NCBI GenBank assembly: GCA_029945375.1 | Contig: CM057061.1 | Location: forward strand, 1,550,001-1,614,000 | Direction: 5' to 3' | From: Agaricus subrufescens | Taxonomy: Eukaryota > Basidiomycota > Agaricomycetes > Agaricales > Agaricaceae | Length of the DNA: 64,000 nucleotides | Shown here: piece by piece, positions 45,920 to 57,833 of the stretch | How the letters are laid out: each line of letters begins with the position of its first letter | Numbering within the stretch: position 1 is the stretch's first letter | The notes under the pieces: generated by a model | The model's input: only the letters and a program-made list of their open reading frames with translations | Told to the model about the DNA's origin: nothing | Databases searched by the model: none | Translations under genes and position numbers: made by a program

Positions 45920-47228
45920 CCCTTCTTCTTTCCCCTCGCTTTCCCTCACCGTCACTAAAGTCTCAATGACATCGCCAGCTCCCTCCCTTGTTGGTCGCAC
46001 AAAAAAGTGGATCAAGCTTTTGACCCGACGATCACATTCTTCTGCCAGTCGAGTAGGCAGGGGTATGTTGCTGTCTCTAACGTCATCATTATCGATATGC
46101 TGATCTGATGTGAAGGATTTTTCAGCAACGCACAGGATCTTAATGTCAGCGGTGGCAACTTTATTAGCGGATTGAAAATCAATTATATCAATGATGTTGT
46201 CGAGAACAAGCAAGCCGGCACGTACTCACTATCATCGCACCAGTAGTGTCTCCTACTGATTTTTTCCCACCAGTCTTTGAGCTATTGGAACCATATATAT
46301 GCATTGAAGCCACCAAAGACTCTAGCGCTCAATATCCACCACCAAGGTGCCATCATGGAACACGACTAAAGATCAGGGAGAGGCTGATGCAATGGCTCAC
46401 TGTTGAGTATGACGAGTGGAAGATGATATGGGTCCGTGGGTCTGCTGGGACAGGGAAGTCAGCAGTCACTCAGTCGTTTGGTGATGCTTGTGGGGAGGAA
46501 AAGAAACACGGAGCATCCTACTTCTTCTCACGCACTGCCAGTCAAAACAAACTTGAAAATGTAGTGCCGACGATTGTGTTCCAACTTGCTACAACCATAC
46601 CTGAATATCGATCCCTCATTGGGTACCAGCTTGCCAACAATCCACTCTTACTACGACAATCACCCCCCGTCCAATTCCGGGAGCTCATTGTGGAGCCATT
46701 CGCAACACTTCAACACCAGTGCCCTTGAGACCCAATGGTGATTATACTAGATGGCCTTGATGAATGCGAAGGGGAAGAAGCCCAGCGGAGTATTCCTGAA
46801 ATGGTCACCAATGCCGTTTGGTCAAGCCCAAATCTTCCACTTTGTTGGCTTATTTTCAGCCGTCCAGAAGCACACCTCAAGAATGCTTTCTCCAGAAACC
46901 TGTTATGCGGCCACGAGGAGCTCATAATTGACGCAGAGTGTCACAAGGATGTAGAACGCTACATGAGGGGTAGGCTGGTCAAGATTCAGAGCAGATATGA
47001 TGATGTGACACCTGCGGATTGGCCTTCTCCAGATAGTCTTCAAGAGCTGCTTGATGCTGTATCTGGACTTTTTGTATTCGCATTGACATGTCTCAATTCC
47101 ATCGACGACCCCGACCGAGCCAATCCCCCTTCTCAGCTCGACTCTCTATTGGACTTTATGCGCCGTTTGCAAGCTGTTGTATCCAGAAACCCCCTCTCAG
47201 TGCTTGACCTACTGTATTCCCAAGTTCT

Positions 47229-47237
47229 TGACAGGAT
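47229..47237 (+). repeat. KDZ2 target-site duplication, left copy
   Basis: TGACAGGAT, repeated at 63160-63168. Eight of the nine bases (GACAGGAT) may be the true duplication. Confidence 0.88.
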
Positions 47238-47308
47238 CAGGGATAGCATTAACCGCGATTATCGCTGGTGTCAACTCACGCAAATCACAATAAACGACTA
47301 GTAATTGC
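47238..47308 (+). repeat. KDZ2 left terminal inverted repeat
   Basis: Starts CAGGGATAGC; matches the reverse complement of 63089-63159 except for a few substitutions and a 1-3 base difference at the tip. Confidence 0.88.
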
Positions 47309-47520
47309 AATTTTGCCGATTACTGGTCGAGTATTGCAATTATTAGAGGTGGCAGGGGTTGTGTATATTCGATAAAAAGTTGTATAATCATGATTAAATG
47401 ACCCCGTAATCGCGATTATTAGAGGTGGCTGGACGTTGTTTATATTTGATAAAAGGCGAGTAATCATGATTAAATGAACGAAATAATCGTGATATCAAGA
47501 CGACATTGCAATTATCCTAG
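47300..47520. repeat. KDZ2 left subterminal repeats
   Basis: Repeats of TAATCATGATTAAATGA, GTAATCGCGATTATTAGAGG and GTAATTGCAATT-type palindromes, with one longer duplicated block (ATTAGAGGTGGC at 47342 and 47418). Same palindrome class as the right end. Confidence 0.7.
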
Positions 47521-47642
47521 CCTGTAGTATACCAGATAAGTGTATGGAGAGTTTGACGTTGGGAGCACGTAAATAGTCCCACTGCACGTAGTCAAGGAAC
47601 TGGAGCCATTCTAATGAGATTTGAAGCAAAAAAGGAATGATT

Positions 47643-48467
47643 TTACGCACGGAGATCTACCCAAAACCCAATTCCAAGTCCTCCAAGCGGCCCATATGCC
47701 CACGCAATCCCATCGCAGAACTGGAGCTCATAGTCGTCAAGTTCGGTATAAACGGTTAGGACAGCGAATTTGAGGTCGCTGTGGTCGTAAATATTAATTT
47801 TGACTTGAGGTACGTTGAGTTTTGTACTGCAGATACCAGCGCTATATCTTGCGTGGTGGATACCGGTTCTAAAAAAAAGATGTTTATATTTGTACTGCTA
47901 TTGAATGAACTGAAAACTCACCCTATAAGGCCTTGTAAGGGGCTGGGGAGATCGTTCGCCAACACGTAGCCCAAGATGACCGGCCACGCTAGTCGAAGTG
48001 CACGACTGATCACGGATGGCACGCCCTCTTTTTCGAGATTCTTGCGCTTGAGGGTCTCATTGTACATGAAGACCGGAAAGTAGTCTTGCACAAGGGACAT
48101 GGTGGACAGGTGGGTCGTGGTTAGACTGTAAGAGCAATGAACGATGCCAGATTTGATCAGCATGTACTTTGATGAAAATTCTCGTGCGGCATTTTTATTC
48201 TCGCACTGCACATCGATGTATTCAATCAGTGATATACGGCGGGTCGAGGCGGGTGGCTGAAGGCGTAGTTGACCAAAGCCTAAGTGTATTATCAGATTGG
48301 GTTGGGTTTGCAAGGAACAGGCTATGGAAGGGGGGGAACGATACTATACTCACCTTTCAAGAGAACCTCTCCGCGTAGCCTGCTAACAGTGAGCTTTAAA
48401 CGTTGTCCGCGAGATTTTTGATGGCCCACTTGACTCTCACAAAGTCTGAATACTTCATATGTGAACT
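47643..48467 (-). CDS. KDZ2 hypothetical protein (5' exon not found)
   Basis: Minus-strand gene, unrecognised. Three exons are visible: E-F-T-Y-E-V-F-R-L-C-E-S-Q ... L-R-G-E-V-L-L-K; then F-G-Q-L-R-L-Q-P-P-A ... L-V-Q-D-Y-F-P-V-F-M-Y-N-E-T-L; then a last exon with V-P-Q-V-K-I-N-I-Y and G-I-A-W-A-Y-G-P-L-G-G-L-G-I-G-F-W ending at 47643. Introns have GT-AG borders. The first exon, upstream of 48467, cannot be placed. It lies between the left repeats and the transposase stop. Confidence 0.5.
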
Positions 48468-48610
48468 CTAGCGCGGGGGAGGATTGATTAAGTAGATAAG
48501 ATAATCTTACTAATGAGAGAACAATAGTAAGTAAAATTGTCGTAATAGCATTACCTAGATATGCAGAAGATCAGTGGAATAAGTTCTTACAGGGGCCAAG
48601 CTACGATAAC

Positions 48611-51600
48611 TTACCCCTCCCATTGCAACCGGCATTTGTCTGCAAACTTCGCATACATGTTCGCCTGCCGCAAAGCATAGGCAGAATATCCTCTTATCCC
48701 TGCGTTACGAGCAGCTAGATGTTTCCAAACATCGCTCATTCGTACAAATGACATATGAGTCCAATGGAATTCTTCTTCTAATATCTCAAGCTCCTCCTTG
48801 AGTCTGTCCACAGTCGCCTTCTCGTGGTACCACCGTACACGCTCCACTAATAAACTGATTAAATACTGGCATTTTAACGATGTTAAAACTCACATTCTTT
48901 TGACCACTCGTTTAAAGGCATTCCATCTGGTCGGTAAGCCGACCAAAACCATGGATTATGTTTGTTTGAATCACCCGTTGTATGTAGAATAAAAATGTTT
49001 TTTCCCCAAAGTTGATCTACATCTAATGGTTGAAGTCCTTCCGTAGCCTTAGGACCTAGAACTATTAGAATATCAAAATAACGGCAATATTCTTGCCTGA
49101 GGTCGAGCATCCGGGACCGAATCTCGGAGATCACATACTGTGAGCGTGTAGCAATGCCCTGACTGCTGGGATTCGTTCGCTTCTCCGTCAGCATGTGATT
49201 CATTTCATGGATTGTGTCTCTCAAGTCGGAGAGAACATCAAAGACACACTCACGCCGGATAGCAATCTCTATATCAGTAGCTGTGGTGAGATTGTATACC
49301 CGGCGCTCAGCGGCTGTGAACGATGACGGTAAGCAGAGTTTGAATGATCGAGGCGCTTTGTCTTCGGTCAGAAGATGTTTGATAAGCGGAAAGAGTACAC
49401 GTTGGTCAGCTCTCCATGATTGGAGGAGGCCCGTCAGCTGACCGCAGTCAACGTATTTGTTCGAGATCTCTGCTTGACAGTGAGTTGATCTGTATTAAGT
49501 ACAATGAGGTAGTTATTAAAAAGGAACTTTGTGTAAAAATAGAACGACGTACAGCAGAGTCTCTATTTCAAGGCCATGCCGAATGAAGTCAACCACTTCG
49601 GTTCCGCTTTCCTTATCGGGTAGTGCCGGATTTGTTTGCCGTCTCGACACTATAACAACGTGAAGAATACGGAAAAGTAAAATATAAATTGCTTACCCCT
49701 TCCTTGTACCTGATACAACTCGGACTTGGAGGATTGAGCTTCAGCCACCCACCACTGATCAATCAAAGTAACTGAGATAGAAGAGGTCAGCGTATCAAAG
49801 GCATGTTTTTTTTCCGAATATGATATTTGAGTGTGGAGACAGCGCTGTGACAAGTCAGAAGCTGCAAGCAACTCTATCAGCTAGAAGGTAGGATAGAATT
49901 AAAATGTCTCACATAGTTGGCGTAACTTGGTGAAGTTATAAAACCCGTTGAAGCTGTCCAATGTCTCCTGGCGGTGACCAGGATTTTGTTCCTTCGTGGA
50001 AGATGCAGCATGATTTTGCTTGGACCAGGCACTCTCTATTGCCTCGCCATGTGTCATACCAGAATGTGGTTCATAGACAAAAGAGTGGTTAACCTGGCAT
50101 TGAGTATTATGGCCATTTATGTGCATTTTCGGTACAGAACCACGGATACAATTGAGTAAAGGCGCGAAGTCAGGTAGGTTAGCAGGGATGCGCTTAGGAA
50201 GGTTTATATGGTACTGGCACCATATATCGTAACTGAGTGATATCCAACGTTGGTTGAATCCCTCTTGGCCAAGAGCGTGCATCAATACATAGTCGGTCTT
50301 GATATAACTTTGACTTGCTAAGCGCAAAACAGGCAATGCAAGTAAAGGACTTACGCCTCTCCTTTGTCAAGGTCGGCCATACCTTGTGGCAGGTAAAATC
50401 CGTGCCGGGCGCACTGTATTGCAATGACGCCTGATACTTCAGTGTCTTTAAACTTTGCCTGATCTTGATTTTTAACTGCCTTTAGCTTAGCACAAAGAGA
50501 ACTCTTAGGACAATGAGAAATCGTTGATGTTCAAAAACAATGCAAAATACCCACATCAACGTCATTCCTAAGAGACTTGGTATAATGCTGATATTTGTTT
50601 TCTTCTACAAAATACCCGTTTCCGGAGTTGAGTGGCTTGTCCAAGTGATCATAATTTTTCTTCTTTCTTTGAAGGCGGAAATTGCCATCAGCGGAGAGAA
50701 AAAGTGTGTATTTATGCCTAACTGGGTGTTTAATTGATTTAGTAGAGAGGTTGCGGAAGGTAGGACAGGGCTTACAGATCACCATCTCGAGCTGTGTCGA
50801 TTTCGACTTTTTCAAGGTTAAAACCAACCTCCGGACATGCGGGGCATCTTAGTGTGAGGCACCCTGCTCGTCTATGAGTAAGTGTAGCATCAATGTTGAA
50901 TTCTTGTCCTGAGCGGCGGCAGAGCATCAAGTAGCGCCAAAGGCGCATTACAATGTTGAATTCTTTATAGTGGTGCTTCAAAGTGTTTAATAATAAGCAA
51001 GAAAAAGAAAAAGACGAAAAGACGGACTCACGTGTGTTTCGTCTGAAAAGGCCGCATTAGTATAGTCCCTGAGGGTTTTGCAATAATCATAGCTTGATGA
51101 TTTCGCGTTGAGGGAATGCCGATCGAAATCTTCAAGAACCGTGAAAGTGAATACTGTCTGTGGTCTGTCAAGTGATGGAGGAAAGAGTTGGTGTCGGATC
51201 AGTTGTAGCACTCTATCTTGTCGACGATACAAAGGTTTGCAATGGCAATAGAGTATCATGCAATCGTGTGTACCATTCGTGTGGACCACAACGAAGGTTT
51301 TGGGACCATCGATGTTATTTGGACATGGGTCGCCTTGGTGACCCAAAGATATGACATATTCTAGATCACTTAAACCTATCTTCTCGAAGAAGTCGCCCGT
51401 CCACTTCTGAATACGGTGAAAGGGGTGGTCGCGGTGGCCTTTCACTATACAATGAGAGCAAACGGGCGTGTGATTAAAACACTCGAGGCATTGGTATATA
51501 GCCTTCCGCTCAGTATTGACTTCATCGAGTGACAAAGTCATACATGATGGACACCGATTGCCCACAGCTTCATCTATCTCGAGAGATAATATTTCATTTT

Positions 51601-51889
51601 GAATGTCCTTCAATATCTCAGATGAGAATGGTTCCAATTTTGACGACGCTCCCTTGAGGTACGAATCAGCCTAGGATAGAGGATACCAAAAAGCACTTGC
51701 CTGTGTTTCTGGACCCGACACTTCAACAATAGGCACATCAATGACGGGTATAGGACCAGCATCCCCTGCTGTTGACCTGAGCCATTCATACAAAGTCTTG
51801 ACCATTTTTGCCAGAGGTAAAGGTTCCGCGACCTTGAGGGGAACGACGCCATGTATCGGATTGCCTCGCTTGCGTTTGTGACCTGGCAT
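48611..51889 (-). CDS. KDZ transposase with CxC2 cysteine cluster
   Basis: Catalyses cut-and-paste movement of the element. Multi-exon; start M-P-G-H-K-R-K-R-G-N-P at 51889, stop at 48611. The N-terminal part has the CxC2-type cluster (C-P-S-C-M, Y-Q-C-L-E-C-F, C-S-H-C-I-V-K-G-H-R-D-H-P-F-H-R-I-Q-K-W-T-G) and a second C-P-A-C-P. Then F-L-S-A-D-G-N-F, I-A-I-Q-C-A-R-H-G-F-Y-L-P-Q-G, S-Y-D-I-W-C-Q-Y-H, M-H-I-N-G-H-N-T-Q-C-Q and G-E-A-I-E-S-A-W, the conserved blocks with candidate catalytic Asp and Glu. C-terminal coiled coil and a tail ending D-K-C-R-L-Q-W-E-G. One intron near 51680 has a GC donor. All exons I can follow are open, so the gene may be intact, though two small joins are uncertain. 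Confidence 0.87.
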
Positions 51890-51982
51890 AGAGTTAGAGA
51901 GTGTATCGCACTTCCATCACCCAAACGTGAAAATGGAACAATACAAAAAAATTTTTAGAACAGGAGTAGATTGATGGTAGTC

Positions 51983-54441
51983 CTAAGCTAAAGCTAACTC
52001 AATTGTTGAGACCTTTCGCGTAACTCTTCCTTTGTTACCGCCCTTAAAAGGCGTAACACAGCACTCTATCATTCCATATTCCCAAACAACGCAACGGGCA
52101 CCGTGATACCGATCTTCAGACAGACAAAACACATAATCGTACTTCTTGCGTGGATAGGTGGGTAAAGCATAGATGTAAGGAATTAGGACCTTGTCCTTCT
52201 TGGGGAAAGATACAATAACATTTGCCCCATTGAGGCCTTTGTAGTTTCCTGTTTGGCCGTTCCACTTGCCATCATCCAAACGTCCATCACTTTGGACCGT
52301 GATTTGGAGGATGCCAAACGTATCCCTATGCTCCAGTCTTACCAACCAGAAGTCAGGTGCTACACAACACATGAACAATCCATGAAATACATTAAGAGGC
52401 GCCACTTACGTATGGCTGGGGGAGCAACCTCCGGGCCATCTTGAGAGACATGAAAGGGATCGGCCCACCCAATTTGGTTGTCAGGGGGCGGAGTCGAAGA
52501 TCGCTGGGCACCTTGAACCTCTCGGAGCATTGAGCAATCATTTGGAATGCCATCAACAGCATGCAGGGACTCATCATCCTTAGTCTTCATCTCAAACCAT
52601 TTACAGGCTTCCCTGACGACACATGTCGAAAAAAAAAATGCTAGACAGAAATGAACTGTACATCTCAAATGCTAAAGCATGCAGATTAAGTTGCTGAAGA
52701 CGATGACTGTAATTATATGAACCCCGAAGTTCGATTTGAGCTTCACCACAACTGTTCACTGTCTTGATGATACCGGACCGGCCTTTGAGAGGTCCACGCC
52801 GTACAACGACAGGAAGATCAATGTACGTTATATATGAATGTCGAGGGATGCTAATGATATTGCGGTTTCGAGAGTGGGAACCATGATGAACATGGAGATC
52901 GGCAAATTCAACATATACATAAGGAATCGTTATGTGCTAGAAGGAATGTTAGATTGTGCTAATCATTTGAAGAATAGTACTGTACCATGGCACTTGAATC
53001 ACAGATAACCATCTGATCTGATGTATCATCAAGTTTCACAATATAGCCGGTATATCCAGTAGATTCACCGGTCTTCACCTGAACACTGTCACCAATTTTG
53101 AAGTGGCGACGGACCAGATTGTTGGGAATCTGAATAGACTCGGGCAAACTTGGGTCCGAACGATCACTAAGGCGTATATGGACGTAAGTATTGAGAACGG
53201 CTTCAACCTCACCAACCCGACCAACATGTTCTGATGCAACAATGGTCACTTGGTCTCCTATTTGAAGTTGGCGGCTCTCCGCGCAACGGAAAGCCTTCAG
53301 TTTGGCTAGAGGGGGTAGTGAGGCACAATTTGCGAAAAGATTGACTTGAGCAACATTTGGGTGTACTTCAGTGTGGTGATATTTGTCAGGTTTCAGAGTG
53401 AGCACAAGATACCCGGAAGAGTCGAATACGCGTTGGCGATAGCGGTAAATTGCAGAGGCGCCAGTGCCCTCAACTCGTAGGTGACAACCTGACTTGGTAA
53501 GAGCCTCCAAATAAGCCAGTTGGGCCGGATTCTTCGTATGCCTTGGACTTCCCGAGCTTTGATCTTCAGTTGCCTTCTTTGGTGAAGGAATTCGAGGTAT
53601 TACACAGACTTCCAGTCGGCCCTTGGGTAGAACTTGGCGAATGACAGCAATATCACGAGTATAGGGTCTTTTCTTGAGACACACCCAACCATTCTGCTCC
53701 AGCCTGAATGCAGGCATTTGACGCTGGAGAAGTTTCATGGCGTCAAGATTATCTATCTTTTTGCCCTCCCACCACCGCACACCAGACATCCCCCTACAGA
53801 TCGTGTAGACGTCTGCTAGTCGTTTAGCTTCCACAAAAACTCTTCCAATTATCCCAATGGGTGCAAATGCACTACGAGGCGGTATCATGTGAGCATACAT
53901 GCCTTCTATGCATCGCTGAAGTATACGAAGCGCGCATTGTGATTCGGAACCAACCTTGATAGGATAAGATAAGGCATTGAGGAGCACAGAGAGTGCTTAC
54001 GTTCACGGGTACTTCCCATGTTTCCCAGTCCTCCTGACGATGGAGTCTATTCTCTTCCGAGGGCTCACCCCTAGAAGAAATAATCACGGAAGGCTGACTA
54101 TACTTCTCTACCAACGAGGTCAAAAATTCTTCTTTTCTGCTGGCCGTCTCCTCTTGCAAACCTAGGCGGTGATTGAACCCGGTAGTATCTTGTGGATCGT
54201 CGTCGTCCTCATCAGATAATGCAATGAACCCGCTGCCTGTAAATCGTATGTTCAATCTACTAAGTCACATGCAGAGATGCAGAGATGCTTACAGTCGTCG
54301 CCCTCTTCTTCACTGGTTTCTTCAGCATCCCACTCCACTGCCTCAATGTCTATGAACCGGGTTGTTTCTAATGTCTGCCTCTAAGTGACCATACTCCGTA
54401 AGACTCCTAGCTAGTTAGATTGAGTGGAGCGTGCATACCAT
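51983..54441 (-). CDS. Spt5-like protein with NGN and KOW domains
   Basis: Probable start ATG at 54441 directly before an intron (M-R-Q-T-L-E-T-T-R-F-I-D-I-E-A-V-E-W). An acidic N-terminus (S-D-E-D-D-D-D-P) is followed by an NGN-like domain: W-E-V-P-V-N-V-G-S-E ... L-Q-R-C-I ... S-A-F-A-P-I-G-I-I-G-R-V-F-V-E-A ... G-M-S-G-V-R. At least two KOW-type motifs follow (I-G-D-Q-V-T-I-V-A-S-E-H-V-G-R-V-G; I-G-D-S-V-Q-V-K-T-G-E-S-T-G-Y-T-G), then a further R-R-G-P-L-K-G-R-S-G-I-I-K. A C-terminal exon ends T-I-E-L-A-L-A. Cellular Spt5 is a transcription elongation factor bound to RNA polymerase II; here the gene is cargo of KDZ2 and its role is unknown. Exon borders inferred by eye. Confidence 0.75.
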
Positions 54442-54706
54442 TGATCTATGTTATGTTAAAGGATTCACTACACCTCAAAACTTATAGAAGATGCGTGATT
54501 TACGGGTGAGGTATATCAATAAACGACTGGGATGTATATTTTGTAAAGCTACGGACACTACCTCCTTAGGTCTCTTCCGATGCTGGACGTAGGGAGAAAG
54601 GAAGCGAAAATATCTTGATGGGCATAATATCCGCCCGTGACTATATGGCAGGCTAAAGTACATCACGTGTTTTCGGTTGAGAATTGTTAAGTGTAATTAT
54701 TGACCA

Positions 54707-56350
54707 CTGATCACATTAACATTATGAAGATTGATCGTTGCTACCAACATCCCCCAGCATATGAATGACGATCAGTGGGAGTACCCAGTAAGTGCTTCCC
54801 ACCCTTCTCACGCCTTATTTGACTGATTCTCTACTCGAAATTATATTCCCACGCACACTACCTCAACACTTGGTAGCTGTTTCTCACTTCTCTTGCAGGT
54901 AAATGGTTTGATATCTTTCAACAGACTGTTTGTACTACTAGTAGGCCTGTATAGACACTATATATGTAGCAGAGCTAGAGGTATCTATTATATAAGATAA
55001 AACATGCTCATAGAAACCTTCTATAAAACACTACTACATATTGGGCGCATCTCTTGGCCGAGAAAGAATGTAATATATGGGTCATATACCTCAGCTAGTT
55101 CATCGTGTAAATCTAGAGGCATGGCGCATGAAACCACCACAGGAATATCCTATATGCTTGCCAAGTAGTTGGTTTTTTTGACAGTAGATAGCATTTGTAC
55201 TTGCTTCTACGGAGGCGCGTACGGCGCGCAGTGAGCGCCTTTGTAGATATCGTTAACCACAACCCGACGCAAAAGGTTTCTTGCGAAACGGTGAAGATAT
55301 GAGTGAGTTATTGCTTGTTCTTTGGGTAATCATACGCTGATGAATGGATGTGATCAAAAGAACTCGGGATATAACCATCTTCCACTTTCTAGATCTTCGT
55401 GATACCTGCATATATTGATAGCCGTTTGAGATGGCTTTTCATAACCGCAAAAATCTCGCGAATCTATAGTAAAGCTATGAAGATAGTGCACAAGGACTGT
55501 AGATGTACAAGTTGATGTTGACTAAACACACGTAGAATGGACTACAATCTTGATGTCTTTGTGGTCCTCTTGCACTATCTTTATAGACTCACTATAGATT
55601 TGCGAGATTTTTGCGGTTATGAAAGGCCATCTCAAACGGCTATCAATATATGCAGGTATCACGAAGATCTAGAAAGTGGAAGATGGTTATATCCCGAGTT
55701 CTTTTGATCACATCCATTCATCAGCGTATGATTACCCAAAGAACAAGCAATAACTCACTCATATCTTCACCGTTTCGCAAGAAACCTTTTGCGTCGGGTT
55801 GTGGTTAACGATATCTACAAAGGCGCTCACTGCGCGCCGTACGCGCCTCCGTAGAAGCAAGTACAAATGCTATCTACTGTCAAAAAAACCAACTACTTGG
55901 CAAGCATATAGGATATTCCTGTGGTGGTTTCATGCGCCATGCCTCTAGATTTACACGATGAACTAGCTGAGGTATATGACCCATATATTACATTCTTTCT
56001 CGGCCAAGAGATGCGCCCAATATGTAGTAGTGTTTTATAGAAGGTTTCTATGAGCATGTTTTATCTTATATAATAGATACCTCTAGCTCTGCTACATATA
56101 TAGTGTCTATACAGGCCTACTAGTAGTACAAACAGTCTGTTGAAAGATATCAAACCATTTACCTGCAAGAGAAGTGAGAAACAGCTACCAAGTGTTGAGG
56201 TAGTGTGCGTGGGAATATAATTTCGAGTAGAGAATCAGTCAAATAAGGCGTGAGAAGGGCGGGAAGCACTTACTGGGTACTCCCGCTGATCGTCATTCAT
56301 ACGCTGGGGAATGTTGGTAGCAACAATCAATCTTAATTGGTAATGATCAG
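54707..56350. repeat. 1.64 kb inverted repeat with ~80-bp spacer
   Basis: Arms 54707-55490 and 55571-56350 are reverse complements with only scattered mismatches; the symmetry centre is at about 55530. The outer ends are CTGATCA-like on both sides. No coding frame. It could be a foldback/MITE-like element inserted in KDZ2, and its transcript would fold into a long double-stranded RNA. I see no clear target-site duplication. Confidence 0.9.
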
Positions 56351-57833
56351 CATGCTTGGGATAGCGGAGTTTAAATCCTGAGTCCTGTTATCACGGCACA
56401 GACGCAGGGGTAATGCCGGTATGTGTCAATGTTTGACTCAATCATGTGAAGCATTGTTACCGGCCATAAAGTTATGGACGTATTCAATCAGTCTGTCGAA
56501 AAATTTCGTTTCTCCTTCGAACCATAGTGTAGTGGCACGTACTAGTCTATACGTCACCTAAGAATGTAACCTAAGTTCTTCATCTTATGGATCAGCATTG
56601 TAATGCTTAGAGAGTTCTTTATATGTATTTTGCTCGATAAGCCTTATGAAATTCAAAGGCTCCGAATACTATTGCCCCGATGTCTGTCCTGATGTCATTT
56701 CATCTCAGTAACTGTCAGCGCAATTGGAAAATTCTCATCAATCCGTAATACGGAGATAATTCTTGTTACGATCTATTCTCGTTATCGTTCCCCTGACCCA
56801 GGACCATATGCTACCGCTCCACGACCATATGCTCGCCTTACCATTACTGTGTACTTATTCTCATCGTTAGTCAGACACCTCGGGTATACTTACTCAGCCC
56901 GACTTCCACTTCTATTATTAGGTAGTCTGTTTCGTCTATAAGTAGCATAGTAATACTCTGTATTCCTTACGCTTTACCAACTCGCTATTTTCCCTTATTG
57001 CCCTCAAGTCTTTGCCCTAAGTTGCAACCTGAGCTAATCGCTATAAGGTCGTAACAATTCTGGCAGATGAACGCAACTGAATGCAGTGACATTGATAGAT
57101 TTGCTCCGATTGGAATTGAGACGCTAATTTACCTGGTCAAGTCCCCGCTGATTAGAATCGAGACAGCTTGTTTGACTCAACTCAATAGGTCTAGTCGTCT
57201 GATCGAGAGGCGCTTGGCATGAGACTTGACTCGTAACTATGAATGCTTTCGGGTAAACCGACAAATTTTTTTCTTGATAGCAATTGAGAAATAATAAATC
57301 AGGTAGTTTGGTAAGTCCTTTTTTTAAGTTGATTGAGTCTGGGAGGGTCAAATAGATCGAACTCGATATGTCTAGTCATTCTGACCGTGGCTGGCGTTCA
57401 ACATTTTCCTGCATATGTTCAAATCGGAATCCTTCATATGGAGATAGTATAGCATACGCACTATTCGAGAACAACTACGTTGACGTTCATCGTACCGTTA
57501 TTTTGACTTGTTTCACTTTGACTTAATTTTGACTTTTTTTCCCCTTAGCTACCTCCTTGGTCGTGATAATGTGCAATTAATTGTGATATCAATCCTCACC
57601 TTGCGCAGTCAAAGGTTCCAAAGCAGCTCCGATATAGATCAAACAATTATTGGATGGATTTACTTTCCTCAAGGGAAAGTTAAACATCTATTTCGGACAC
57701 TACGAAACAAAGGAGCTGAGCAACTAACTAGAAGGCAGTAAACTAAATTGTCTGATAGCTCGAAAAGGGACTTGTGCTAGCAATTCAATCAACAACGTAG
57801 AGCAAAATAAGTAAGTAAACACTATCTCGATGC
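56351..57833. other. KDZ2 interior without a gene
   Basis: 1.5 kb, AT-rich; only short frames (60-77 aa) without exon structure. Nothing supported. Confidence 0.5.

Noticed and set aside
54707..56350. Two LTRs or assembly duplicate
   Set aside because: The two copies are inverted, not direct, and no coding sequence lies between them.
57508..57741. 77-aa plus-strand frame
   Set aside because: Isolated frame in AT-rich sequence without exon partners or motif.
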